Below are positions 26,272 to 34,482 of a stretch of 64,000 nt of DNA, in pieces. Both the position numbers and the translations under genes were made by a program. Numbering within the stretch: the stretch's first letter is position 1; every line of letters starts with the position of its first letter. Under the pieces are notes generated by a model. It was not told the origin of the DNA. It did no database searches and was given only the letters and a program-made list of their open reading frames with translations. Origin of the DNA: Sphaerisporangium rufum (lineage in GTDB: Bacteria; Actinomycetota; Actinomycetes; Streptosporangiales; Streptosporangiaceae); NCBI RefSeq assembly GCF_016863395.1, contig NZ_BOOU01000052.1, positions 1-64,000 of the forward strand. Direction: 5' to 3'.

Positions 26272-26841
26272 TCAGGGGCGGCGGCCGGTCAGGGCCAGCG
26301 TCCGGGTCTGCGGGTCGGCGTCGTCCGGCACCGGGACCGGCGCGCCGAACAACCCGCTCTTCTCCAGCTCGCCCGCCATCGGCGCCAGGTACCCCAGCAC
26401 CTCGCCCATCAGCACCGGGTCCACCCGGTCGTCCACGCCCAGGCCGCGGGCCAGGTCCCAGGCGTGCACCGCCAGGTCGGCCGTCATCTCCATGCAGTAC
26501 CGGCGGGCCTTCACCGTCCCGGACGACAGCCGGACGTCCCGGTCCAGCGCGCCCGGCTCGGCCAGCGCGCGCTGCGCCGCCGCCGCGGCGTCGGTCCAGG
26601 CGCCCACCGGGTCGCCGCCCAGCCGGTCGCCGTCGAACCGGTCCCCGACGTCGGACACCGTCGCCCCGGCCAGCAGCGGCGGCACCCACAACTGCTCGAC
26701 CACCAGATGGTTCACCAGCTCGCGTACGGTCCAGTCCGCGCACGGCGTCGGGGCGTCCCAGTGCGCCTCGTCGATCATCGAGACCCGCAGGCCGAACTCG
26801 TCCATGGCCATGGCGTGCAGTTCAAGTGTGCGATCTTCCAT
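26272..26841 (-). CDS. TIGR03086-family metal-binding protein (DinB / maleylpyruvate isomerase-like fold)
   Basis: The 189-aa protein has the actinobacterial TIGR03086 layout. WDAPTPCADWTVRELVNHLV carries the first metal His and the characteristic CxDW-VRELV/NHL pattern, and ADLAVHAWDLARGLG carries the later His and the AVHAWDLA box. A third His in the N-terminal helix (LELHAMAMDEF) completes the usual triad. Members of this superfamily include mycothiol-dependent maleylpyruvate isomerase; the substrate here is unknown. No clear ribosome binding site precedes the ATG. Confidence 0.9.
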   Translation of the reverse strand: MEDRTLELHAMAMDEFGLRVSMIDEAHWDAPTPCADWTVRELVNHLVVEQLWVPPLLAGATVSDVGDRFDGDRLGGDPVGAWTDAAAAAQRALAEPGALDRDVRLSSGTVKARRYCMEMTADLAVHAWDLARGLGVDDRVDPVLMGEVLGYLAPMAGELEKSGLFGAPVPVPDDADPQTRTLALTGRRP

Positions 26842-26885
26842 ACCGTCGGCCTACCCCGAAAGGCGCGCCCGTCCCGTGGCGCCGA

Positions 26886-28031
26886 TCACAGCCAGTCACG
26901 ACGCTTGAAGACCAGGTACAGGGTGCCGCAGACCGCCGCCATCAGCGCGACGGCGAACGGATAGCCGAACACCCAGCCCAGCTCGGGCATGTGGGTGAAG
27001 TTCATCCCGTAGATCGTGCCGACCAGGGTGGGCGCGAACAGGATGGCCGCCCAGGAGGAGATCCGCTTGACCTCCTCGCTCTGCGCGTAGCTGGCCTGGG
27101 TGACGTTCTTCATCTCCTCGTTCTGCGCCTGGCTGACCAGCGTCGAGTTGACGATCAGGATGTCCTGCAGCATCTGCCGGAAGTTGTCCACCCGCTCCAC
27201 CACTGTGATCGCGTGGTCGGCCACGTCGCGCAGGTAACGCTGCAGCTCGCCGTCCACCCCGTACTTGGGCGAACCGGCGATCAGGCCGTTCAGCATGTCC
27301 AGCAGCGGGCGGGTGGCCCGCTGGAACTCGATGACCTCGCGGGACAGGGCGTAGATGCGCCGCGGCGCGGCCGGGTCGCCGCCGAACACCTGGACCTCGA
27401 TCTCGTCGATGTCCTTCTGCAGGCCGGCCACCACCGGCGCGTACCCGTCGACCACCGCGTCCAGGATCGCGTACAGCACCGCCTGCGGGCCCTGGCGCAG
27501 CAGCTCCGGGTCGGTCTCCATCCGCCGGCGGACCTTGCCCAGGTCGGGCGCCTCGCTGTGCCGGACGGTCAGCACGAAGTCGGGCCCGACGAAGACGTGC
27601 AGCTCGCCGAACTCCACCTTCTCCGGCGAGTCCAGGTAGCGGGCGGCGCGCAGCACCACGAACAGCGTCTCGCCGTACCGGTCGGCCTTGGGCCGCTGGT
27701 GGGCGACGATGGCGTCCTCCACCGCCAGCTCGTGCAGCCCGAACTCGTCGGCCACCCGGAGCATCTCGGCCTCCGCCGGGCGGTAGAGCCCGATCCACCC
27801 CATGCTGCCCGGCCGGGCCCGCAGCGCGGCGAGCGCGCCGGACAGCGACGGCGGGCTGTCCACCCGCCGGCCGTCCACGTAGATCGCGTTGTCGATGACG
27901 CTCGGCCGGGACGGCGCGCCGTTCTCGCCGTGCCGGGGATCCATCGAATGCTCCGGCGCGACCTCCCGCTCGGTGCCGCGCGCCGGCGGCCGCATCAGGT
28001 CGCGCAGCCCGCGCATTCGCCGGTCCGGCAC
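26886..28031 (-). CDS. corA: CorA-family magnesium/cobalt transporter
   Basis: The 381-aa protein has the CorA layout: a long cytoplasmic alpha/beta domain, the long pore helix region (LVSQAQNEEMKNVTQASYAQ, SEEVKRISSWAAILFAPTL), and two C-terminal TM helices. The selectivity motif YGMNF is at the end of TM1, and a short acidic loop (HMPELGW) leads into TM2, followed by the basic KRRDWL tail. It acts in the inner membrane as a pentameric divalent-cation channel. GTG at 28031 has GGGAGG six nt upstream. Confidence 0.94.
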   Translation of the reverse strand: MPDRRMRGLRDLMRPPARGTEREVAPEHSMDPRHGENGAPSRPSVIDNAIYVDGRRVDSPPSLSGALAALRARPGSMGWIGLYRPAEAEMLRVADEFGLHELAVEDAIVAHQRPKADRYGETLFVVLRAARYLDSPEKVEFGELHVFVGPDFVLTVRHSEAPDLGKVRRRMETDPELLRQGPQAVLYAILDAVVDGYAPVVAGLQKDIDEIEVQVFGGDPAAPRRIYALSREVIEFQRATRPLLDMLNGLIAGSPKYGVDGELQRYLRDVADHAITVVERVDNFRQMLQDILIVNSTLVSQAQNEEMKNVTQASYAQSEEVKRISSWAAILFAPTLVGTIYGMNFTHMPELGWVFGYPFAVALMAAVCGTLYLVFKRRDWL

Positions 28032-28107
28032 GGCTCACCTCCCTGGTCGGCGGCGGCCGCCCCACGGTCGGCCGGCCGCCTCCCCTACTTCCGCCTCCTG
28101 CCAGACC

Positions 28108-28632
28108 TTAACCGGATATCAGGGAATTGCTGCGCAGATACTCCTCCAGCCGCCCGCGGGCCCGCCGCCGCATCCGCCGGCGCGCCACCGCCGTCAGGCC
28201 GAGCACGGTGCCGGCCGGCCGGCCGAAGGCCATCCGCGACCACCGGCGCAGGTCGAAGTCGTCATGGTGCCGGACGATCAGCCCGTCCTCGAACCGGAAC
28301 TGCGCCGTCACCTGGTTCAGCACCCGCCGGCCGGTCGGCGCGTAGATGTACCGGGCCGTCCACCGGGCCGAGCCGGAGTAGTGGTCGGCGGCGACGTCGC
28401 GCACCGTCACCTCGACCTCTCGGGTGCGGTCCACCAGCATGCGCCACATGCCGATGACGCGGTCCCGGCCCTCCAACTCGGGGAAGACCGGGTCCCCGAA
28501 ACTGATCTCGGGGTGGTAGCAGCCGCCCAGGGCGTCGATGTCGCCCCGCGCGAAGGCGTCGAAGAACACCTCGATCAGCCGCTGGTGCGACGCGGCGTCA
28601 CCACGTGACGCCGGTGTTGCGGGATTTTGCAT
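28108..28632 (-). CDS. NTF2-like / SnoaL-fold protein with basic C-terminal tail
   Basis: The 174-aa protein has a SnoaL-type fold in residues 15-130 (RLIEVFFDAFARGDIDALGG, CYHPEISFGDPVFPELEGRD, ARWTARYIYAPTGRRVLNQV, RFEDGLIVRHHDDFDLRRW). It ends with an Arg-rich segment (TAVARRRMRRRARGRLEEYL) that could be a membrane- or nucleic-acid-contacting tail. Function is unknown. The ATG at 28632 follows TAAGCT at 6-nt spacing, suggesting a leaderless message. Confidence 0.8.
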   Translation of the reverse strand: MQNPATPASRGDAASHQRLIEVFFDAFARGDIDALGGCYHPEISFGDPVFPELEGRDRVIGMWRMLVDRTREVEVTVRDVAADHYSGSARWTARYIYAPTGRRVLNQVTAQFRFEDGLIVRHHDDFDLRRWSRMAFGRPAGTVLGLTAVARRRMRRRARGRLEEYLRSNSLISG

Positions 28633-28638
28633 TCTCCC

Positions 28639-28644
28639 AGCTTA
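28639..28644 (-). promoter_or_regulatory. Putative -10 element for a leaderless transcript (NTF2-like gene)
   Basis: On the minus strand TAAGCT is followed by GGGAGA and then the ATG. The hexamer spacing fits a transcription start at the ATG, although the GGGAGA could also serve as a very close Shine-Dalgarno. Confidence 0.35.
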
Positions 28645-28885
28645 GGCCGCGCAGTCTCCCATACCGAGCCCATCTCCCCGGTACTTCGCGTAATCCAGCT
28701 CACCCTCCCATTTCTCCGGCCCGCCCGGCCGCTCCCGGCACTCGCGCACCGGCCCGGGGCCGAGCCGGGCGCGGGAGGGTGCCGGGCGTGGCAGGCTATG
28801 TACACGCGCCCCTCCCCCGCCGGCGCCCCGCCCCGGCGGGCCGTCCGGCGGGCGGGCCTCCTGACGCTCCCCGAGGAGGTGGACC

Positions 28886-29605
28886 CTGCAGACGATCAGC
28901 GGTCTGTTCGCCCGGTTGACCACCGTGCAGCCGGACCCGCCCTGGTGGATCACGGTGCTGGCCGGGCTGGTGGCGCTGCTCGTCGTCCTGCACCCCACCT
29001 CCTGGTACATGTCCCGCGGACTGATCACCGTCGCGCACGAGGGCGGGCACGCGCTGGCCGCCCTGCTCACCCGGCGCAAGCTGGAGGGCATCCGCCTGCA
29101 CAGCGACACCTCCGGGGTGACGTTGACCAGGGGACGCCCCACCGGACCGGGCATGATCTTCACCGCCGCGGCCGGGTACGTCGCCCCCTCGCTGCTCGGC
29201 GTGGGCGCCGCCTGGCTCACCGCCGCGGGGTACGTGACGATCCTGCTGTGGACGACCCTGCTGCTGCTGGCCGGCATGCTGCTGATGATCCGCAACGTGT
29301 TCGGTGTGGTGGCGCTGCTGGCCATCGGCGGCGCCGTCTTCGCGCTGTCCTGGTTCGCGCCGCCCGACGTGCAGGGCGTCGCCGCACAGACCGCGGCCTG
29401 GTTCCTGCTCGTCGGTGGTGTCCGCCCGATCCTCGAACTGCGCGCCAAGCGGCGGCACGGCCGGGCCCGCGACTCCGACGCCGACCAGCTGGCCCGGTTG
29501 ACCCGCGTCCCCGGCGGCGTCTTCGTCTTCCTCTTCCTGCTCACCTCGCTGGCCGCGCTGGTCACCGGCGGCTACCTGCTGGCCCCCATCACCCTCCCGC
29601 ACTGA
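28886..29605 (+). CDS. M50-like site-2-protease-type membrane metallopeptidase
   Basis: The 239-aa membrane protein carries HExxH as TVAHEGGHALAAL inside a hydrophobic segment, preceded by WWITVLAGLVALLVVLHPTS. It also has four or more further TM segments (MIFTAAAGYVAPSLLGVGAA, ILLWTTLLLLAGMLLMI, VVALLAIGGAVFALSWF, VFVFLFLLTSLAALVTGGYL). This matches the short M50/peptidase-like family of actinobacteria; cleavage of membrane-anchored regulators is the family role, but the substrate is unknown. The start is uncertain: an ideal GAGGAGGT lies 6 nt before an in-frame CTG at 28886, whereas a TTG at 28916 and a GTG at 28925 have no ribosome binding site. Confidence 0.85.
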   Translation: MQTISGLFARLTTVQPDPPWWITVLAGLVALLVVLHPTSWYMSRGLITVAHEGGHALAALLTRRKLEGIRLHSDTSGVTLTRGRPTGPGMIFTAAAGYVAPSLLGVGAAWLTAAGYVTILLWTTLLLLAGMLLMIRNVFGVVALLAIGGAVFALSWFAPPDVQGVAAQTAAWFLLVGGVRPILELRAKRRHGRARDSDADQLARLTRVPGGVFVFLFLLTSLAALVTGGYLLAPITLPH

Positions 29606-29623
29606 CCGGTCAGGCCGGGGCGG

Positions 29624-32600
29624 TCACGCCGGGGCGGTCACGGTGAGGGTGGAGCCGAACCGGCCCTTGGCCACCGTCATCCGGACCGGGATCCGGCTGC
29701 GCAGCTCGGCCACGTGGCTGACGATGCCGACGGCGCGGCCGCCGTCCCGCAGCTCGTCGAGGATGTCCAGCACGGCGTCCAGCGTGTCCTCGTCCAGGGT
29801 GCCGAACCCCTCGTCGATGAACAGCGTGCCGAGCTCCACCCCGCCCGCCTCGGCGGTGACCACGTCGGCCAGCGCGAGCGCCAGGGCCAGCGACGTCATG
29901 AACGCCTCGCCACCGGACAGCGTGGCCGGGTCGCGGCCGGTCCCGGTCCAGCCGTCCAGCACCCGCAGGCCGAGCCCGCCGCCGGTGCGCCTGCGGTCGG
30001 CGGCTGACTTGCGCATGTCGTACTGCAGCAGATAGCGGCCGCCGGACATGTGGTCCAGCCGGGTGTTGGCAGCGTCCACCACCTGGCGCAGCCGCTCGCC
30101 GAGCACGTACGCCGACAGCCGCATGTCCAGCGTGTTGTCCGGTGAGGTGCCGACGACCAGCTCGGCCAGCCGCCGGGCCAGCCGGTGCCGTTCCTCGGCG
30201 GGGAGCCAGCCGGCGACGGCGTCCGCCAGCTCGCCGGCCAGCGCGCGCAGCCGGTCGCGCCGGGCGGCCGCCTGGTCACCGGCCGAGACCTCCGCCCCGT
30301 GGGCGCGCTCGGCCGTCTCGAACGCCGCGGTGAGGGCGGCGAGGTCGGGGGCGGGCGCGGCGGCCGCCGCGGCCAGCTCGGGGTCGGCCAGCAGCCGGGA
30401 CACCGCGGCGTGCTCGGCGTCCAGCTCGCGCAGCCGGGCGGCCATGGCCGCCCGGTCCGCCTCGGTGCGCGCCGCGGCCCGCGCGTCCGCGAGGCCGGAG
30501 AACCCGGCCTCGGTGGCCGCGGTCTCGGCCCGGCCGCGCGAGGCGTCCCGCTCGGCGACGGCCGCCCGCTCCTGCCGGAGCGACTCGGCGGCGTCGCGCA
30601 GCAGGTCGGCCTCGTCGGCCAGCCGCTCCAGGCGGGCCCGCAGCGTCGGGTCGTCCCCCCGGGCCTCGGCGAGCCGGGCCGCGAGCCGGCCGGCGTCCCC
30701 GGCCAGCCCTTCCCCGTGGGCACGCTCGGCGGCGATCCGCACGCCGAGACCGGCGGCGAGCTCGGCCAGCTCGGCGAGTTCGGCCTCGATCCGGGCGGCG
30801 GCCTCGGCCAGCTCCGGCTCGCGGTCCGCGGTCGCCCGGACCGCGGCCAGCGTCCGCTCCGCCCCGGCCAGCGCCACCGTCACCTCCTCGAACCGCACCT
30901 CAGGCGGCCCGGCCGCACGCTCCGCGCGGCGCGCCGGCCCGGCACCCGGCATCGTCGCGCCCGCCGCCTCCGCGCCCGAGATCCCGGCGGCCGGGCCCCC
31001 CGCGCCCGAGACCCCCGCGCCCGAGACGCCGGCGGCCGGGACCTCGGTGGCCGAGACCCCGGTGGCCGAGACCCCGGTGGCCGAGACCCCAGTGGCCGAG
31101 ACCCCGGTGGCCGGCACCTTCGCGCCTGGCTCCCCCGCCTCGGACGTCTCCGCGGCCGGCCCCGGCATGCCCGTCCCTGGCATCGGGCGAGGGCGGACGG
31201 CGGCCCGGGCCTGGTCGAGCGCGGCGGCGGCCTCGTCGGTCGCCGCCGCCGCGCGCACCGCGAGAACCAGCCGGCCGGCCTCGTCCAGGAGCCGGTCACA
31301 GCGGCTCGCGACGTCGGCGTCGCCGCCGCGGGCGGCCGCCAGCACGCCGTCCAGCCGGGCCAGCTCCTCGGCCAGGCCGGCTCGCTGGGCGCGGTGCTCG
31401 GCCAGCTCCACGCCGGTGTCCCGCAGGTCGCTCCCGGCCTCCTCCAGCGCGCGCTGCAGCCGATCGGCCGCCGCCGACAGCGCGGCGGCGCCGTCCGCCG
31501 TCACCCGCAGCCGGGCCAGCTCGCCGGCCGCCGCGTCACGCGCGGCCCGCGCGGCGGTCACCGCGAGCCCGTCCGCGCCGGCCTCCGCCTCGGCGAGCCG
31601 GGCGGACAGCACCGCGACCCGGCCCTCGGCGCGCTGCCTGGCGTCCTGAGCGGCGTCGGAGAGCGCCTGCGCGGCATCCTCGTCGTCCCGGGTGAAGGTG
31701 ACCGCCGCGGCGGACGCCGGCGCCGGATGCTCGGCGGAGCCGCAGACCGCGCACGGCTCGCCGGCCACCAGCCCGCGGGCCAACTCGGCCGCCATGCCTT
31801 CGATCCGGGCCTGGCGGACCGACTGGAGGCGGTCGCGCAACTCCTGTGCCTCGTCGGTGGCCAGCCGCCGCTCCGCCTCCGCCTCCGCCAGCCGGGCGGT
31901 GAGCGTGTCGCGCTGCTCGGCCTGCTCGCGCCGCGCCTCGGCCGCCTCGACCGCGGCCTCGGCCGCCGGGACGCGGGCCTGCGCGGCTCGGGCGTCCGCC
32001 AGCGCGGCCTCGGCTGCGGCCACCGACGCCGGCAGCTCCGCGCGCGCGTCGGCCAGCGCCGCCTCGCGCTCGGCCAGCGCGGCGAGCCGGTCGTCCAGCT
32101 CTGCCAGCCGCGCCCGGATCTCGGTGGCCCGCGACTCGTCGGCCCGGTGCAGCTCCAGCCGGGCCAGCTCCTCGCGGTGCGCTCGCTCGGCCGAGGCCAG
32201 CCGGTCGCGGAGCCCGCGCACCGCCGCCCGCAGCCCGCCGGCCACGGCGAGCTCGTCCAGCCGGGCGGCCACCGCCGCCACCGGCCACCCGCCCGCCACA
32301 CGACCGGGCACCGCCGCCACCGGCCACCCGTCCACCGCGCCACCGGGCACCGCCGCCGACCCCCCGTCCACCGCACCGCCGGAGATGACCGCCAGTCCCT
32401 CGTCCACCGCGCCACCGGGCACCGCCGGCTCCCCGCCCGCCACGCCACCGGGGATCGCCGCCGGTGGGTCCGCCGCGGCGGGATCGCCCGTATCGCCGGT
32501 CGTCCCGGCCGGCCGGCGGCCCAGGACGGCGGCGGCCAGCGGGGCCGGAAGGGCGGCCAGGGCATGGTGCAGCCCGTCGCGGACGGCGGCGAGCTCGGTG

Positions 32601-34261
32601 GCGAGCCGGTCGCGGTGCCGCACCGCGGCCAGGTCGGCCCGGGCGGTCTCCACCGCGGCCAGGACACCGGGCAGCCGGGAGGCCGCCGCCCGGGCCTGCC
32701 GCAGCCGGTCATCCGTCTCCTGGCGCGACTCGGGCAGCGCCGCCAGCCGCTCGGCGGTGGCCGCCTCCTCGGCGGTCAGCCGGGCCAGGGTGCCGCTGGA
32801 CCGGGCCAGCTCCTCGTGCAGGACGGCGAGCCTGGCGACCTCCGGCAGCAGCTGCGACAGCCGGGCGACCTCGTCGCGGCGCCCGCGCTCCAGCTCCGCG
32901 ATCCGCCCGGGGTCACGTTCGCCGGGCGGCAGCAACGGCAGCGCCCGCGCCAGCGCGTCGGCCGCGAGCCCTTCGGCCTTGGCCACCGCCTCCGCGCACT
33001 GCTCGGCGTACCGGGCGAGCGGCAGCACCCCCTCGGTCCGGGCCGCCTCGGCCAGGATGGTCTCCAGGTCGGACCGCTCGTCGGCGGTGCGGTCCAGGTC
33101 GTCGCGGCGGGCCACCGCGTCGGCGTGCCTGCGGCGCCGGTCGGCCAGCTCGCGGCCCGCCTCCAGCGCGGTCCGCGTGGCCAGTAGCACCCCGGCCCGG
33201 GCGGCGCGGACCTGCGCACCCGCGGCCACGGCCTCCTCCGCCACCGCCACCAGCGCCCGCGCCCAGCCGAGCGGATCATCCGCCGGATCGGGGACCTCGC
33301 GAAGCTCGCCGAGGTCGCGGGGCTCGCGGAACTCGGGGACCGCAGGGTCCTCGGCCGCGCCGGGCCCGCCCAGACCGGCACCGGCAGGCGTACCGCCGGA
33401 TGGGACACCGGTGGCGGAAAGGTCGGCGGGCGGGCGCGGACCCGGGATCCGCGGCGCGCCTGCCAGGGACGGGACGGGGGACGCACCGTCCGGGACAGGG
33501 GGTACGCCATCCGAGGCCAGAGAGGCGCCGTCCGGGGCGAGAGGCGCGCCGTCCGGGGCGGGGGGCGCGCCGAGGCGATCCAGCAGTGCCGGGCCGGCGG
33601 CACCGCGCAGGTGGTCCACCACCGAGTCGACCCGCCGCCGGGCATCGCCGCGCTCCTGGCCGGTGCGGGTGCGGTGTTCGGCCAGCCACTGCTCGATGTC
33701 ACCGAACACGCGGACCGCGAACAGGCGCTCCAGCAGCCGCCGCCGCTCGTCGCCGTCGGCGCGCAGAAAGCGGGCGAAGTCGCCCTGCGGAAGCATCGCG
33801 ACCTGCCAGAACTGGTCGGCGTTCATGCCGAGCAACCCGCCGATCAGCTCGCCGGCCTCGTCGGCGCGCCCGGACAGGAACCGCCATTCGCCGGCCGGGG
33901 GAAGCTCCTCCAGCAGCACCTTGGCCTTCTCCTCGACGAGCCCCTCGCCGCGCAGCTTGGGCCGCTGCCAGACCGGTGACCGGGTGACCCGCAGCCGCCG
34001 CCCGCGCAGGCTCACCTCAAGCATGACCTGCGGCCCCCGGGCCGGCGGGGCGTGGTCGCAGCGCAGCCGGCGGGCGCTGTTGCGCTGCCCGGGCACCTGG
34101 CCGTAGAGGGCGTAGCAGACCGCGTCCAGGACGGTGGTCTTGCCGGCGCCGGTCGGGCCGTGCACCAGGAACAGGCCGGCCTCGCCGAGCGTGTCGAAGT
34201 CGATCTCCTCCTCGCCGGGGAAGGAGCCGAAGGCGGTGAGCCGCAGCCGGTGGAGTCTCAC
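29624..34261 (-). CDS. sbcC: SbcC-type SMC-like nuclease ATPase subunit (unusually long)
   Basis: The 1545-aa protein has Walker A FLVHGPTGAGKTTVLDAVCY at its N-terminus and the C-terminal signature LSGGEAFMTSLALALALADV plus Walker B TLFIDEGFGTLDEDTLDAVL. Between them are two coiled-coil arms meeting at a zinc hook GEPCAVCGSAEHP near residue 835. It acts with SbcD on DNA hairpins and blocked ends. It is ~500 residues longer than E. coli SbcC because of three Pro/Ala/Gly/Val-rich low-complexity insertions (about residues 233-330, 583-660 and 1024-1120) encoded by short tandem repeats. The GTG at 34261 overlaps the TGA of the preceding 74-codon ORF. Confidence 0.94.
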   Translation of the reverse strand: MRLHRLRLTAFGSFPGEEEIDFDTLGEAGLFLVHGPTGAGKTTVLDAVCYALYGQVPGQRNSARRLRCDHAPPARGPQVMLEVSLRGRRLRVTRSPVWQRPKLRGEGLVEEKAKVLLEELPPAGEWRFLSGRADEAGELIGGLLGMNADQFWQVAMLPQGDFARFLRADGDERRRLLERLFAVRVFGDIEQWLAEHRTRTGQERGDARRRVDSVVDHLRGAAGPALLDRLGAPPAPDGAPLAPDGASLASDGVPPVPDGASPVPSLAGAPRIPGPRPPADLSATGVPSGGTPAGAGLGGPGAAEDPAVPEFREPRDLGELREVPDPADDPLGWARALVAVAEEAVAAGAQVRAARAGVLLATRTALEAGRELADRRRRHADAVARRDDLDRTADERSDLETILAEAARTEGVLPLARYAEQCAEAVAKAEGLAADALARALPLLPPGERDPGRIAELERGRRDEVARLSQLLPEVARLAVLHEELARSSGTLARLTAEEAATAERLAALPESRQETDDRLRQARAAASRLPGVLAAVETARADLAAVRHRDRLATELAAVRDGLHHALAALPAPLAAAVLGRRPAGTTGDTGDPAAADPPAAIPGGVAGGEPAVPGGAVDEGLAVISGGAVDGGSAAVPGGAVDGWPVAAVPGRVAGGWPVAAVAARLDELAVAGGLRAAVRGLRDRLASAERAHREELARLELHRADESRATEIRARLAELDDRLAALAEREAALADARAELPASVAAAEAALADARAAQARVPAAEAAVEAAEARREQAEQRDTLTARLAEAEAERRLATDEAQELRDRLQSVRQARIEGMAAELARGLVAGEPCAVCGSAEHPAPASAAAVTFTRDDEDAAQALSDAAQDARQRAEGRVAVLSARLAEAEAGADGLAVTAARAARDAAAGELARLRVTADGAAALSAAADRLQRALEEAGSDLRDTGVELAEHRAQRAGLAEELARLDGVLAAARGGDADVASRCDRLLDEAGRLVLAVRAAAATDEAAAALDQARAAVRPRPMPGTGMPGPAAETSEAGEPGAKVPATGVSATGVSATGVSATGVSATEVPAAGVSGAGVSGAGGPAAGISGAEAAGATMPGAGPARRAERAAGPPEVRFEEVTVALAGAERTLAAVRATADREPELAEAAARIEAELAELAELAAGLGVRIAAERAHGEGLAGDAGRLAARLAEARGDDPTLRARLERLADEADLLRDAAESLRQERAAVAERDASRGRAETAATEAGFSGLADARAAARTEADRAAMAARLRELDAEHAAVSRLLADPELAAAAAAPAPDLAALTAAFETAERAHGAEVSAGDQAAARRDRLRALAGELADAVAGWLPAEERHRLARRLAELVVGTSPDNTLDMRLSAYVLGERLRQVVDAANTRLDHMSGGRYLLQYDMRKSAADRRRTGGGLGLRVLDGWTGTGRDPATLSGGEAFMTSLALALALADVVTAEAGGVELGTLFIDEGFGTLDEDTLDAVLDILDELRDGGRAVGIVSHVAELRSRIPVRMTVAKGRFGSTLTVTAPA
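31046..31116 (+). repeat. 15-bp tandem repeat inside sbcC
   Basis: Four to five copies of GGTGGCCGAGACCCC run in tandem. In the sbcC frame they encode a repeated five-residue Ser-Ala-Thr-Gly-Val unit, part of the low-complexity insertion in the second coiled-coil arm. Confidence 0.8.
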
Positions 34262-34482
34262 CGGGCGCCCCCCGCACCGGCCCCGGCCCGACCCCGGACC
34301 ACACCGTCCCGGACCACACCGTCCAGGGCCGCCGCGGCCCCGATCGCGCCGTCGCGGGCCGCACAGGCACGGGCCGGACCGTCATGGGCAACACAGCCGG
34401 CGGTCATGCCGGCACCGGCCAGACCGCCGGCGACCACCTCGCCGGCGGTCGTGCCGTCGCGGTGCACCCCGTCTCGGGTCAT
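34258..34482 (-). CDS. Possible 74-residue ORF wedged between sbcD and sbcC
   Basis: The frame starts with an ATG that overlaps the sbcD stop (ATGA at 34479-34482) and ends with a TGA that overlaps the sbcC GTG start (GTGA at 34258-34261). It thus fits exactly between the two genes with coupling-type overlaps on both sides. The product is Ala/Gly/Asp/Arg/Val-rich with loose internal repeats (TRDGVHRDG near the start, DGVVRDGVVRG near the end) and two Cys. I recognise no family. It may be a real small subunit, a translated coupling spacer, or decayed tandem-repeat DNA that merely keeps the frame. Confidence 0.45.
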   Translation of the reverse strand: MTRDGVHRDGTTAGEVVAGGLAGAGMTAGCVAHDGPARACAARDGAIGAAAALDGVVRDGVVRGRAGAGAGGAR

